Below, in pieces: positions 37,266 through 49,339 of a DNA stretch of 64,000 bases (positions are counted from its first letter, which is position 1; each line of letters opens with the position of its first letter). The stretch lies in NCBI GenBank assembly GCA_009760855.2, contig WPIO01000013.1, forward strand, positions 5,328,501-5,392,500, in the 5' to 3' direction. The position numbers were made by a program, and so were the translations under genes. The stretch is from Cristatella mucedo (Eukaryota; Bryozoa; Phylactolaemata; Cristatellidae). Under the pieces are notes generated by a model, which saw nothing but the letters and a program-made list of their open reading frames with translations, searched no databases and was not told the origin of the DNA.

Positions 37266-37447
37266 CTGTTCATCATTGCACACTATGAGAGACAGTAGGG
37301 CAGTAAGCATGATCGGGTCTCGGATGATGCTAGTATGAACGCCGGGATCTTCTGCCAAAAGGCTGAGGGCAGATACTGCAAGCAGGGCACGACGGCTACC
37401 TTGCCTGAGCTGACAGCAAATGGTCGTCATGGCTCCCTCAGCAACTG
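37266..37447 (-). CDS. Armadillo/HEAT-repeat protein exon
   Basis: The exon encodes VAEGAMTTICCQLRQGSRRA, LLAVSALSLLAEDPGVHTSI and IRDPIMLTALLSLIVCNDEQ, showing successive amphipathic helices of the armadillo/HEAT type. The donor is CAG followed by GTCAGTG, phase 0, joining directly to 30110-30229. The acceptor is a CAGCAG tandem (NAGNAG): the splice can occur after either CAG, adding or omitting one codon. Entry is in phase 1, which does not match the exon at 42529, so at least one exon between them is unassigned. Confidence 0.85.
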
Positions 37448-37959
37448 CTGCAATTAGAGGCTGGATTTAGAGGCAGTACGGCAATGGTGACAGTACAACA
37501 ATAGCAACCTAGGCTACAAGACTTATGAAGGAGCGAGAGATAAGTGGATGCACGTTCATTTTGTATGGGAATGCATGCGCATGGATGTCATGATGGCTGG
37601 CACGTCCGACATCAAAATGTGCCACTGCATGCAGGAAAAGAATTGGCATATAGCAGGTCTAAAATATGAGCTCGTTAAATTGTTCATAAACGTAACTGAC
37701 AAGCTTCGAGATAGTTTTGAATGCACAGACCGATCAAAGACAAAGTAAGGTTAAACGGTACGAAGAAGGAGGAGGATGGAGAAACGTATCATTAATACAC
37801 AAACATGGTTTGTAACAAAGAAATTGCTGCCGTGATATGCAGATGCAGGTACTATAAATATTGAAGAAACCTGAGTCACAAAATAAAGCTTAATTTTGCC
37901 TTGCTTAGAAGCAGTTAGCAGACAGCTCATAGCAGTGAGCAGGTGACTAGGTCTATCTG

Positions 37960-38935
37960 TACATGAATGGCAGCAAACTTTCTCAAATTGAATGACGACA
38001 AAACTAACTTATTAGGTATCGGAAAACCAATTGTGACTAAGAAATTGGAAAACTAAATGCTCACAATCGGCTCTTCCAGCATATCTCCAGTTGAATCTGC
38101 AAGAAATCTAGGTGTCCTGTTCTAAAGTGACCTTTCACTAAATGACCTCATCGACTCGACAGTCAAGTCTGAATACTTTCAGCTAAATAACACTGCTGAA
38201 ATTCGGCCTTGCTTAGACAAGGGTAATACATCAAAATCCGTCCATGCATTTGTGACATCCCGTCTCGACTTCTGTAACTCATTGCTTGCTGGTCTACCGG
38301 CCTGTCTACCAATCAGCAGCTTACAGTCGGTGCAGAACTCAGCAGCTAGGCATGTCTGTCGTGAGCATAGAAGTTGCAACGTCAAGCTACTTCTAACCAA
38401 CCTCCCAGTCAAGCTGCATATCGACTTCAAAGTTTTGTAACTCACATTTAGGTCCTTTCATTCCCTAGCTCCAGCCAACCTATCAGAACTATTCCCCCAT
38501 CAGGGTAGGTATGTAATCCACATTATTTATGAATCAAATCGTTTAGCTTACCTCATACGAACCTTAAATCTTTTAGAGACGGTGCCTTTAGTTCGTAAGC
38601 TCCCACAGCCAGGAACACACTCCCAAATGAGGTCACGACATCACTCTGACTCGAACGCATTTAAAAAGATGCTCAAAATGGACCTGCTTATTACTAATTT
38701 AGTGGGTTCTTGTAATTCGTCCTTTGTGTGCTTATGTGTGCTGACACTGGCTGCTACCACTAACCATATTTCCATGTTGACCCTGTGCATGTCACCTCAA
38801 ACCATGCTAAGCTTGGTGACATTGTTATTACCACCAACCATTTTGATCATGCTTCCTTTACAGCACATGTAAAGTAAGTTCTTTGAAGGTGCAATACAAA
38901 TATATTATTATTATTATTATTAATATTATTGTTAT
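37960..38935 (+). mobile_element. LINE family A 3' fragment
   Basis: Forward-oriented: MAANFLKLNDDKTNLL-like codons at about 37965, HAFVTSRLDFCNSLLAGLPA at about 38250, and LFVT-like degraded C-terminus. The stem-loop is decayed (AAAGTAAGTTCTTTGAAGGT), and it ends with ATTATTATTATTATTAATATT. Stops and frame shifts show it is dead. Confidence 0.85.
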
Positions 38936-39012
38936 TAACACAATCGGTGAGTAGCTAGGACTTAAGGTTTCAGTGTCAAAAGTCGTGGGTTCAACTTCCG
39001 ATTAAAAAAAAC
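38936..39012 (+). mobile_element. SINE family 2 head, degraded
   Basis: GGTGAGTAGCTAGGACTTAAGG and GTCGTGGGTTCAACTTCCG resemble A and B boxes. It sits directly after a LINE A tail. Confidence 0.5.
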
Positions 39013-39130
39013 ACTCTTTCTTAAACTCAATCGCTCAGATAGTCCCTTGTTCGAGTGTTGTGATGAGCACGTCCGGCCTGTCTTTCAGTCGTTTCCGAAT
39101 GATACCGGTGAAACCCCAATGAGGTGGGCA

Positions 39131-39133
<3 letters not shown>

Positions 39134-39204
<71 letters not shown>
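39134..39204. repeat. (AC)n microsatellite
   Basis: About 35 uninterrupted AC units. Confidence 0.97.
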
Positions 39205-39205
<1 letters not shown>

Positions 39206-39259
39206 CAAGACCGGCAATAGCAGACCAAAAATAAAGTGCCAGCACAGCAATGACAACAT

Positions 39260-39404
39260 ATAATAAATATAATTCATTTGTATGGCGCCTCAGAGAACTC
39301 AATCTCTGCTCAGGCGCTTCACACATGCCACGGGGCTCGAGCCCACGACTTCGGCCAGACCTTGGTCGAGGCGAGCACCTTAACTGCTGGACCAAACCAG
39401 TTCG
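39260..39404 (-). mobile_element. SINE family 1 (tRNA-derived), well preserved
   Basis: The best copy. Read on the minus strand it starts GGTTCGGTCCAGCAGTTAAG (A-box region), has GTGGGCTCGAGCCCCGTGG (B box), and then GTGTGAAGCGCCTGAGCAGA GATTGAGTTCTCTGAGGCGCC forming the 3' stem-loop. It ends in an ATAATATTTATTA-like tail. The last 50 bp are shared with LINE A. Confidence 0.9.
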
Positions 39405-39409
39405 GCGAC

Positions 39410-40450
39410 GATAGTGAAAAGAAGGTGGCTTAAGCTTAAAGCCAGAGGTGTCATACACTTTAAAGGCTTCTGGGATGACCGAAAGCCGTTCAGATTTACT
39501 ATCTGACATCGAGGTCACGGAGGCACGACCTCACACAGTGTAGCACAGTGCAGCCAGTGATACAGCTTCAAATGTTGAGAGTTCTTACTTAGCTCCATGA
39601 AGTGAAAGGCTCTAGATGCCGTGCTAAACTAGAGACAGCACCACCTCAACTTAATGCTGCTTGGAGATGCACTACCAGAAGCAGTTTGGTGTGTGCGCTT
39701 GCTCGCGTACATACTCTTACCTCGCCTCTTGAGCTCTCGCTGCTGGCAGAAGGCCGTTAGCATCGCCAAACTGCTGAAAGTTATGGACTCATCCAGCAGA
39801 TTTCCATTCACAATACTGCAAGATGCAAAACAAATATTGCTCGGGCACAGTCATCAGTCTAAATAGAGTCAGTACGACTCTTGCCTCACGTGTCAGAAGT
39901 TCAACTCTATAAAGGATAACCAGGCCCGCTCTTCTTTAGGTCTGTCTATTTCTGCATAACCAAATATTCGGTGACACTTTCTCTTCAAATCGCAGCTAGG
40001 GACTCACAGGAGCAGCTCTAATCCATGCCGGTATGGAGCCAACGATAGAACCCACCATTTATTTATTAATTTTGCCTTTCCACAACTTAAAACATTAATC
40101 TGCAAGCTTTTGTGTGGATGCATGCGGACACTGTAGAACTAAAGCCGTTAGAAAAAACACATCCACTCAATTGGTGCTAGTAAAAGTTAGATTAATACCC
40201 GCCTTTCGCCATTTGACAGTGTTAAGATAACCTGTATCTAGCTCTACAAGGCTTGGCTGAAAGCTGATTACTGATCACAATAACTAACCTTATATAAGAC
40301 CTAGGACCATAAGGAAGACTTTACTTAAACTCATAGCTTTCAATAAACTATAGCGAATGCCAAAATTTAGGCAATTAGCAGCCTTTTATTATAGCATCAA
40401 GTATAAGTATATAAGTATTATAGCATATACATGTATATAATATGTACATT
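39410..40450. other. No supported gene
   Basis: About 1 kb of intron-like sequence, AT-rich after 40.1 kb. No repeat family or exon recognised. Confidence 0.5.
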
Positions 40451-40454
40451 AAAA

Positions 40455-40700
40455 TAATGATAATAATAATTTATTCGCACATGAGAGAGCAGAAACTTTT
40501 TCTAGGCAATTAAGATAAGATGTCCAGAAAGTATATGAACTGATTAGTTACATAACATGTACAGTTGCACCAATCCTAAGCACAGAAAAATAAAAGCCAC
40601 ATGGACGAACGAAATGCTGTGAAGAACAGACAGATTTTTAACTTGCTTTACGTGCAGTCAAGCCAGGGGCTGTGATGTCAAAAACTAGTGTAAGCACCAC
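40455..40700 (-). mobile_element. LINE family A 3' fragment, diverged
   Basis: ATAATGATAATAATAATTTA is followed by ATGAGAGAGCAGAAACTTTT and TCTAGGCAATTAAGATAAGA. The arrangement is that of the family tail with heavy substitution. Confidence 0.6.
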
Positions 40701-40737
40701 TTTTGTCCCATAAAAAATATTCAACACTATCACACCA

Positions 40738-40835
40738 CTGTGAGCCATGATGTCACACTAGGTAAGGCGGTTGCTTTTACGACCTCGGTTCCGATGTCAT
40801 GGGTTCGAATCCTGCAGTGGTCATCTTATGATTTT
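40738..40835 (+). mobile_element. SINE family 2 (tRNA-derived)
   Basis: A box in CACACTAGGTAAGGCGGTTG, stem ACGACCTCGGTTCCGATGTC and B box GGGTTCGAATCCTGC. The body is truncated soon after. Confidence 0.8.
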
Positions 40836-41294
40836 CAAAGGGCTTAGGCCAAGATTAATCAATCCGAATTGGAGGAGGCACTGGTAAAACTTGTTTATAA
40901 TGCAGAGAAGAGGCCTATACGAATGTTCCCTCAACAAGAGATAAAAAAATCTGTTGCCAATACCCCAGTCCCAATGACTGCTTCTTGTCTAAAGCCAGCT
41001 TCTTTGACACCTTGCTGCTGAGCAGAGTCTATAGAAGAAGAATATCACCATCATATGGCTGCTGCCTCCTCGCAGCTTACCCAAGCAATCGGCTCCCATC
41101 GTTCAGTAGTGATCACATTTCTGGGCTCCGTACTAGGATCTTCGGAGCAGCTTTGTCCAAACAAGCAAGCTACTAAATCGTTGTTAATGTTAGCGGCTTT
41201 AAACATGGGCATGCTTACTTAGTAATGGTTATGCATGTGAGCGGTTTTTATGCCTATGTAGCTCGATCGCTCGATTGCCTCCAGCCCCCCCCCA

Positions 41295-41450
41295 GAGGTT
41301 AGGTGTATGCTCTTCTCGACCCTGGTCGTGGGCTGGAGTCATCCAGTGGGCGATACTTTATTGCTCAATGAAAACAGTGGAGATAGCCGGTAGGGTTCTT
41401 CTGATGCTGTACAAACGAGGTTGTTAAATCAGCTTGCATCTTTTTATCAG
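41295..41450 (+). mobile_element. SINE family 2, diverged
   Basis: The head is degraded (GTCGTGGGCTGGAGTCATCC), but the body (GGAGATAGCCGGTAGGGTTC, CTGTACAAACGAGGTTGTTA, AATCAGCTTGC) matches the copy at 28246-28436. Confidence 0.7.
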
Positions 41451-42068
41451 TACATATATTAAAAAAAAATTATATATTGGCGTCTCTTCGTGAAAAAGTG
41501 CTGTTCATGGCGCAAATGCACGAAATACGGTACTGATGTTTTTTAACGACCTTCCTCACCGCCGGTCGTTTGTCTCTGTAGGCGCGTGCTGTTTATGAGT
41601 AGTCTTAGTAGGTCGGAGCTAATTTGCCAGAGTGTGCTTGCTTTATCATCAATGAATATTCACTTGAATTGCTGCAAGCGCGAACTACTGATCGGCAAGT
41701 CGCCGGCAGAGAGTGGCTGACCAATCGTAGCTGCCATTGTTCGACGACGTAGCTGCCCCAATTATTGCTGCAATCGATATTGGGCTAAAGGAAGGCGGTA
41801 CAAGTTTTTCACGATACCCGGTGGGAGTACGTGAGTATGAGAGTACTTGAGTAACATAACGTCGTACTCCAGAGGAAGCGATTAGTGATACCTATTCAAG
41901 GACACCTAGAGCTCTGGGAGCTTGGGGGAGGGGGAGGGGAGACATGATCTCACAAGCGGGCAAGCTGTCAGTGCTTCCGGTGCTAGCCCTCAAAAGATGC
42001 AAAAAAGCCACTTCCATTCCAGCTAGTTTGCACCCACTCTGTTGTCGAAGCACTGACTGCAAGCTCAC

Positions 42069-42163
42069 AAGAAGTGCTGTGCACGTTGAGAGGGGGGTGG
42101 CTTCAATTAGTTTTTCTTCCTCATTGGCTTCAGAGAGGCATCGGAGAGCAGGTTTGAGCGCAG
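42069..42163 (-). CDS. Candidate helical-repeat exon
   Basis: A good polypyrimidine tract and acceptor (TCGACGGTAG) precede codons for ALKPALRCLSEANEEEKL and IEATPLSTCTALL, then the donor CTT followed by GTGAGCT. The helical composition suits the armadillo protein on this strand. Its entry phase (1) does not fit the end phase (2) of the exon at 42529, so it may need an intervening exon or be spurious. Confidence 0.4.
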
Positions 42164-42528
42164 CTACCGTCGAAGAGTATGGACGGAAACAGGAAATGAT
42201 AATAGAAGGCAGAACCAGAGGAGACAGTGGCACCAGCAGCTACCCTGGTGACGACAGATGAGCCGAGGCTGCAGTGCAACACTGCAGCACGAGGGGCTGT
42301 GACGTGAAAAGGTGCCACGGTTCTAAAAAAGATTGCGAGAACGAAGGCTCTTAGAAAATTAAGATGAAGGCTCCCAGGTCAGTCTAAGAAACGTCAGTAC
42401 GACCGAACAGATATCGAATTATCATCACACTTAGCTATCTTCTAATGTTGTGCACGTGTAATATTATTATCATCCAAAAAGAGCTACTATCACAGTCGTC
42501 ATCACAATTTTCGTCGTCACCATGTTAC

Positions 42529-42686
42529 CTGCATACAGCCTTAATGCAGCCAGCATCAGCAAGAGGCTCCAGCAGTTGATCGTGAGCGCAGAGTGCTACG
42601 AGGCCATCCATTACAGCAGATCTCATTTGGAAGTTGCTGTCTGCTGCCAGATATGCCAGTCCTTGTAGACCTCCTTGTTCAAGAAA
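42529..42686 (-). CDS. Armadillo/HEAT-repeat protein exon
   Basis: The acceptor TTCTGCTTCAG precedes FLEQGGLQGLAYLAADSNFQ, MRSAVMDGLVALCAHDQLLE and PLADAGCIKAVC; the donor is AG followed by GTAACAT. The E-x-GGL-x-x-LAYLA-D-N-x-x-x-RSAVM-x-x-LVALC pattern is a textbook armadillo repeat. Length is 52 codons plus two bases. It joins in phase 0 to the exon at 46372-46437. Confidence 0.85.
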
Positions 42687-42989
42687 CTGAAGCAGAAAAG
42701 CACGAGGCTTGTCGTGTATATTCTAGATGCTTTACTCCGTGCACTTCAACAGCAGCTAATTCTGGAGATCAGTGAATGGGCTGTTATCTCAACGGCGCCA
42801 CAGGCCATAAAGCTGTCGGCCTAATCAAGGCCCGATACTCAAGTATGATTGCAAGTTATATTTACTCACATTCCACAGCAGCAGCCTTCTTGCCCTTATA
42901 CATTATTGGTCACACGAGTGAATAACGGGAGAAAGCACTCTACACAGCTCTGATCTCTCACAGTTCCATAGCAAAGTGTGGCTTATATG

Positions 42990-43260
42990 GTTAACTTTAG
43001 TACTCGGCTGGTATTTAATATTTCATATATTTAATGAAGACATTACCAACCTAATAGTTATAATCAAACCGTGGATCACTAAAAAAATCGACTCAGCCAG
43101 CATTTTCCATGTATCCTCTGCACGTAATGTGGTTGTTCTGCTCCAAAACGACCTTTCGATAGATGACGAGATCAGCTCTGCAGCCAAATGAGCCTACTTT
43201 CAGGTAAGCAATATTGAAAACTTTCGGGCATTCTCAGATAAGGCTGCCTGCATTAATTTC
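42990..43260 (+). mobile_element. LINE family A reverse-transcriptase fragment
   Basis: Plus-strand codons KKIDSASIFHVSSARNVVVL and LQNDLSIDDEISSAAK parallel the sequence IGSASISPVESTRNLGVIFQ found in the 48-49 kb copy. Short and broken. Confidence 0.65.
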
Positions 43261-43299
43261 TGCGAATAATATTAATACCAAAACATGCATACATTACCT

Positions 43300-45240
43300 C
43301 ATCGGAAGCAAATCTCTTTCTAGGCACTGTACATATGCAGGAAAGAAAGCATGCCAATTGGTTAGTGATAACACGAACAATTTTACCATGCACCAGTACA
43401 CCAAGGACAATTCACACGGATGGAGCAAATGCTGGTTGATAGGTAGCCAGAGGAGATCGGTGAGAAGTGGTACTTGGATGTGGCCAAAGCAACGTTCATG
43501 ACAGTCAAGCCTGGTTGTTGAGATTTGCACCGACTGTAAGCATCCTATTGCATAGGGAAAAAGACCTGCAAGTGAGCAGTTTAAAAAAAAAAACTAGAAA
43601 GGATGCCACAAATGCATGGACCAGCTTGACTGTCATTTCTTAATCCTTTCCAGCATCTGCAAGTGCTTAGAGAGATTTGGTTCTCTTCGGAAGATATACA
43701 ACTGTCTTATTATTATTATTATTATCATCATCAAACAAGGCCCAAATTTTGCAGTGCTGTGTAGATGCAAGTAGGCAGACGTAACTGCGCAGAATTGAGT
43801 TCTCTGAGAGCACTTTATCAAGCTTGTTATTTTTTTTATTATCCTTGAGTTCCAAAGTCTGACTGATTTGAAGTTTAGATATAAGAGTTTAGCTGGTCTG
43901 CCATAACTCGTTTACAGTTACTTTGATATGACAACAAAAGGGAGATTGGACGAAGGTTGTTTTGGTTCTCACGGTTGACTGTCAAATTCTTAACAAGTGG
44001 CAGAATTAAAGCCTCTTTGAAAAACGCAGGGGAAGACCCGAGGCTAAGGAAATACTTACTATGCAGGGCACCAGCAAATATTGACACTTTAGACAGAAAA
44101 CAGTAGGTATAGGGTCTTGAGTAGAAGATAAACTGAAGTTGATCAAAATTGATCTCGCAGTTATCTAAGTTAATCAAATTTTATTTCTTGGTATTATATC
44201 GGGATGAGGTCAGTGGTAGAGTTGAAGGCATTAGCAGCAAACTTGAGGATGAATACTAAAGGAGAGCAGAAACATAGGTTGATGAGTAACGTGGGGATGT
44301 CACTTGGAGGTTGATCTTATCTATCTCTGAGACAAACAAGCTAGAGATATGATCTATTTGATCGCTGCAAAGATTTCTAAGTAAGAAGCTGATATTGGAG
44401 TATTCAAGGAAGTCTGGGATACATCCGATTCTACTATGCTCTCATAGAAGCTAGACTTGGCAGTAAACAGGATGGATTGGTATGACCTACAGTAGTCCTC
44501 ATATGCCAGTCGATGGTCAATTAGTCCTGATCTTTCAATGCTTTTTCAAGCTTGCACTTTGTAGTCGTAGCAAGTTTAATATCTGTAATAAACCACAGCC
44601 CATCGGGGTGAGTGCATACGATATGCTTCGTAAAAGGAGCAAACTCCACCTGAACATCGGGCTAGTCTTGTGCTGTAGCACATTCCACCAGTAAAGGAAA
44701 TCAGATGTAGGTTTGAGCAGAAGTGCCAAGGAAGATATTTTGTGCAGATAGCATCAACATCAAGGCTCTTAAGGTTTTTGCAATTCACAGATGGTTTTCG
44801 ATACCGAAGGGGACATAAACTGCAGACTAAACAAGATCAGCACGTTGTCAGTTGGGCAGAATTTTCCAATGATAGCTGTCGACAACATTCAATCAGATGA
44901 AAATATTTGATTGAGTTAACTTTATTCGGTGTGGGGTCAAGTACATGAGCCAGAAAAGAAAATGAATCAGCCAATATAAAATTTGGTAAACAGGTGTCAG
45001 CTGGTTTATCAAAATGAAAGTACGAATTACCCAGTGTGAGGAAGGGAGGATTTCTGAGACATAATTGAAATGAGAACTGAAAAATCTTAAAAAAAGCAAG
45101 TCTTCGTACTTGGGGGGGGGGTAGATAACTGCCACAACTGACAGCTTTCTGTTGGAAGGACTAGATGCAGAAGATTCAAAAGATGATTCGAGGAGACCGC
45201 AAACAGTTTGAAATGAAGACTGTAGCAAGTGACAAGGGCT
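43300..45240 (-). mobile_element. LINE family A, scrambled endonuclease/RT segments
   Basis: Reverse-oriented pieces in genomic order. At 43300-43650 is the reverse-transcriptase C-terminus. At 43790-43850 an opposite-strand tail interrupts. At 43875-44177 is the N-terminal reverse-transcriptase region (PAFFKEALILPLVKNLTVNR, NNLRPISLL). At 44200-44760 is the linker, and at 44893-45228 an apurinic endonuclease-like region (LSVVAVIYPPPKYEDLLFL). Order agrees with one long element; frames are broken by stops. Confidence 0.75.
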
Positions 45241-45369
45241 ACTTTGTCATCAGTTTAGATTGACCCAAGGATTGTGGTATAAAGAGATGCCTACCAGGGT
45301 GGCGTCTGTTACAGCCAGGTAGTTAGTCGATTTCACCCTGGCTATCCTTGCAAGTCGTTCTGATTGCAG

Positions 45370-45880
45370 AATAAGCCAATTACAGTCATTCAGAATGCAG
45401 TGACTAGGCTTAGCTTGTCCTAAACATTGCAATTGCTGAAATAACCTCTTCTCTCTGACATGCACTGGCTCATCATCAAGCATCGACTTTATGGTTCTGT
45501 CATTCAACTTTTGCTCTCTTCACTATCTTGCTTCATCTTAACTCTCTGAAATACTTACTCTTCGGGTATCTCTAACCTATCTAATCCTTAGGTGACAGTA
45601 CTTTCAGTTTCTATGCACCTAAAGACTAGAACTCTTTACTGGTTGACATCCTGACAGCCCCTAACATGACAACATTTAAAACAAAATTAGAAATACACCT
45701 GCTCGTCACAGCATGCACTTCGTCTGCATAAATTTAGTTCTCTACGAGCTTGTCAATCCTTCATGTATGTATCATTAATCAGTTGAATGCTTCCTTTCCA
45801 GTCTATCTGAAGGCCCTAGAAAGAGCTTTAGTTTTCTGGGAGTGTCATAATAATACTCTATTATTAATCTTGTTATTTAG
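45370..45880 (+). mobile_element. LINE family A 3' fragment, diverged
   Basis: Plus strand with weak similarity to the reverse-transcriptase C-terminus (TCTGACATGCACTGGCTCAT, CATCGACTTTATGGTTCTGT), followed by the stem-loop (GAAGGCCCTAGAAAGAGCTTT AGTTTTCTGGGAGTGTC) and AATAATACTCTATTATTAAT. It is convergent with the reverse-oriented element to its left. Confidence 0.6.
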
Positions 45881-46371
45881 CATAACGTCTTGGTCAAAAT
45901 TAGTATGTTGGTCTTGCAACAATGCATTAGAGTACGTCTAACTCTTTATGATGGCACATAAGCATTACTACCTTGCTTGCACTATGATATCCCTTTGAGG
46001 TGTTATAATGCATTTAAAAACCTGTTGATGGTTTTACCAATATTTCTTTTGAAATGTACCTGTATCCTCCTAGACTCAATGAAAAATGTCTGAGTTATCA
46101 TTCCAGCACTAAACTGAATCCCCCCAATATCCTTCCCACGGCCACAACAAGAAATGGAACTCGGTCTAACTGTGGGCAATCACCACCTCACAGACGAGCT
46201 CAGACAGCTGTCATCCGTGCATCTTATCACGAGCAATCTGCCACGAACATTCTTTTCAGAGACAGCAAGCATTGACGATAGGCAAACAAAGACATGCAGA
46301 AATAATTTGACAAACCTTATGGAGGCCATTGGATGGTGGGGTACAGAACGCGATCGCTGCACAATGCTCAC

Positions 46372-46437
46372 CAACGGCAGTGCCGACGCATCCTTGGCGA
46401 GCTGAGTTAAACCTTTGGCTGCTTGGAATCTGACATA
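46372..46437 (-). CDS. Armadillo/HEAT-repeat protein exon (22 codons)
   Basis: The acceptor CTACCCTTTTAG precedes YVRFQAAKGLTQLAKDASAL and PL; the donor TTG is followed by GTGAGCA. Phase is 0 at both ends. The downstream exon at 42529-42686 continues the same repeat without a gap (LAKDASALPL then FLEQGGLQGL), which supports both calls. Confidence 0.8.
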
Positions 46438-46660
46438 CTAAAAGGGTAGAATGTTAACTTAAAAACTTGCACTAAGTGTGCCGACAAGCAGAGCACACAA
46501 CTCCAGCATATTCTCTCTCTCTCTCCATGCACGCACGCACACACACACACACTGACCCAGACACACATTCTTGCACTTGCACACATGCGCACACATACCA
46601 ACATGCATCTCATGCTGTACACAGGTACGTGAAGCTCCTGAATTTGGCGGTACACAAAAG

Positions 46661-46804
<144 letters not shown>

Positions 46805-47049
46805 ATACAGGATGTTCATGTGGGGGGAAAAACTTAAAACAATTTTAATGTAGAGGCGAGACCCACAAGATTTTCATGTAGGAGGCAGGGCTAGGTCCAA
46901 GATTAATTAAAACACTAAAGATTGAGTGAAAGCTATACAAAACTTCGTCGTTGGCGACGTTCAGGGGGCCTAGCAATAGGGGTGGCCCAGCTCCTGCCCC
47001 GCTGCGGGAGGGGAAATGGGGCATATTCCGATATAATTACACACACAGA

Positions 47050-47073
47050 CATATATATATATATATGTATGTA

Positions 47074-47147
<74 letters not shown>
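47050..47147. repeat. (AT)n microsatellite
   Basis: TA repeat with GTATG interruptions near 47067-47080, then a pure run to 47147. Confidence 0.97.
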
Positions 47148-47148
<1 letters not shown>

Positions 47149-47907
47149 CATATTCCATGTATATATTCTCATAATACTCTGGAATACATGTGATTCCGGT
47201 CCGAGCATTTTGGTTCTGAAAAAGCACAACAACGATCAATGAAGATCTAGTCGAATTACCGTAAGAATGGCAATTGGCTTATATCAACGACAGCTTCACG
47301 ACAAGGAAAACAGTCATACAGATTGGCAAGATCAATGCAGGCTAGCCGCTACCCTGATTGGAACATGAACAAGCTGCTATCTTAGCCACAACACACATGA
47401 CATACTGTCGAGCAAAAGCACACACTGAAGCAACCTGGGCGTGCCAAGGAATGTCGTTGCCAGAAGCACCACGTACTTAACCACTTGCCTGTTGGTAAAC
47501 CCACACTCAGATCGTGCTATGCCGTTCAATTCAGCCATTAAGTGTACCCGAGCCTTTAAATAGCATCAGAAAAATGACGGCTGTCTGGAGAGGTTTTCCG
47601 AAAGAGAAGACAAAGAGTCAGTTATGGAATAAGTTCTGATACGGCTGCCTGCATGACAGACAAGGTAAAAGAGTCTCAATCGTTTAGAAAAAAAGAGAAA
47701 TGACCTAACAATGGTGAATGAAGCGAGCCCTGCTATTTTAAGTGAAGCAGAAGCAGTCGCGCTTACACATCCTAACTCGTACACGAATCGATCGCAAGTG
47801 AGCAGTCTTTCGATTTGGTCGAATATCATTGAGAGTCTGAAACACCACGTGGGGCACAGGACATTTTGCAATAAGCCCAAACTGAAGCGCTTTTGCACTA
47901 CGACCGT

Positions 47908-49335
47908 AATAATAATAATAATAATGTACTTGATAAAGCACCTTCAGAGAACTTAATCTCTTTCTAGGCGCTTTACATTTGCTGCAAAGGGAAATGCAAT
48001 TGAATGGTAAGTAAAATCATGCTTGAAAAACAAACAAAATGAATAACATGGTTAGGGGTGACATGCACAGGGTCAGCATGCAAATGTGGTTAGTGCCAGC
48101 ATGCACAGTGTCAGCACGCATAAGCACGTGAAGGACGAATCACAGGGACCCACTAAATGCTGTCCTAAATAGGTGCGTTTTTAAGTTCCTTTTAAATATG
48201 GTCAGGTCAGGGGATGTTCTGACGCAGGTCGGGAGGGAGTTCCAGGCTTTGGGAGCATACAAACTAAATGCACGGTCTCCAAAGGATTTAAGGTTTATAC
48301 GAGGTACGAGGTATTTCTAGACTGTTGGATTCCGAAAAGCGGGTGGTACGATGCTTGGCCTGATGGGGTAGTATATCTGAAAGACAGGCTGGAGCCATAG
48401 AATGAAGGGACCTAAAAGTGAGCGACAAAAATTTGAAGTCAATACGTTGCTTGACTGGTAGCCAGTGCAGGTCGGCGAGAAGTGGATTAATGTGGCAACT
48501 GCGCCGCTCACGACAGACAAGCCTAGCTGCAGAGTTTTGCACCAGCTGCAATCGCCTGATCGCACATGCTGGTAGTCCGGTAAGCAGTGAGTTGCAGAAG
48601 TCGAGACGAGATGTCACAAATGCATGGACCAACTTAGACGTGGTATCCTTATCTAAATAAGCCCGAATTTTAGCAATTTTATGAAGCTGAGAATAGGCAG
48701 ATTTGACTGTGGAGCTGATGTGGTCGTCTAACGAGAGGCTGCTTTGGAATATGACACCTAGATTTCGAGTTGATTCGACAGGAGATATGCTGGCAGAGCC
48801 AATTTTGAGAGACAGCCTTTCCAATCTCTGAATCACACTGGGTTTGCCCATAACTAGTAAGTTAGTTTTGTCATCGTTTAGTTTTAGAAAATTTGCTGCC
48901 ATCCATGTGCGGATGTCATCAATGCATGCAGCAAGTGAGTTGAGAGAATTTGAGGTGCTCGAAGGCTGGGAGGGATCAAAGCAAAGGTACAACTGAGTGT
49001 CATCCGCATAGAAGTGAAAGCCTAGATTGTGCTTGGCAATCACATCAGCAAGAAGGAGAGTATAGACCGTGAAAAGAACCGGACCTAGCACGGAGCCCTG
49101 AGGTACTCCATATTTCAGAGGTACTTCAGATGATCTTTATCCATTCACGTCAATACTCTGGAGTCTCCCACTGAGATAGGACCTGAACCACTGCAGAGCA
49201 GTGCCAGTGATGCCCAGGCGAGATGAGAGGTGCTCTAGAAGAACTTTGTGATCGATGGTATCAAAAGCTGCCGAAAGATCGAGCAAAACAAGCAGAGACA
49301 CTCTAACCGTATACAAGCAACTTATTCACTTAAGG
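47908..49335 (-). mobile_element. LINE family A, longest reverse-transcriptase fragment
   Basis: On the minus strand, 49315-49090 encodes [20 protein letters not shown] and [20 protein letters not shown]. An open frame of 267 codons (49091-48288) then contains LGPVLFTVYTLLLADVI, the catalytic FYADDTQLYL, LKLNDDKTNLLVMG, NLGVIFQSSLSLDDHISS, RLDFCNSLLTGLPACAI and LSLTFRSLHSMAPACLSDIL. This is a CR1/L2-clade reverse transcriptase. The 3' region and stem-loop follow to the AAT tail at 47908. One frame break near 49090-49130 and 5' truncation make it inactive, but the catalytic domain is nearly intact. Confidence 0.93.
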
Positions 49336-49339
49336 CAAA

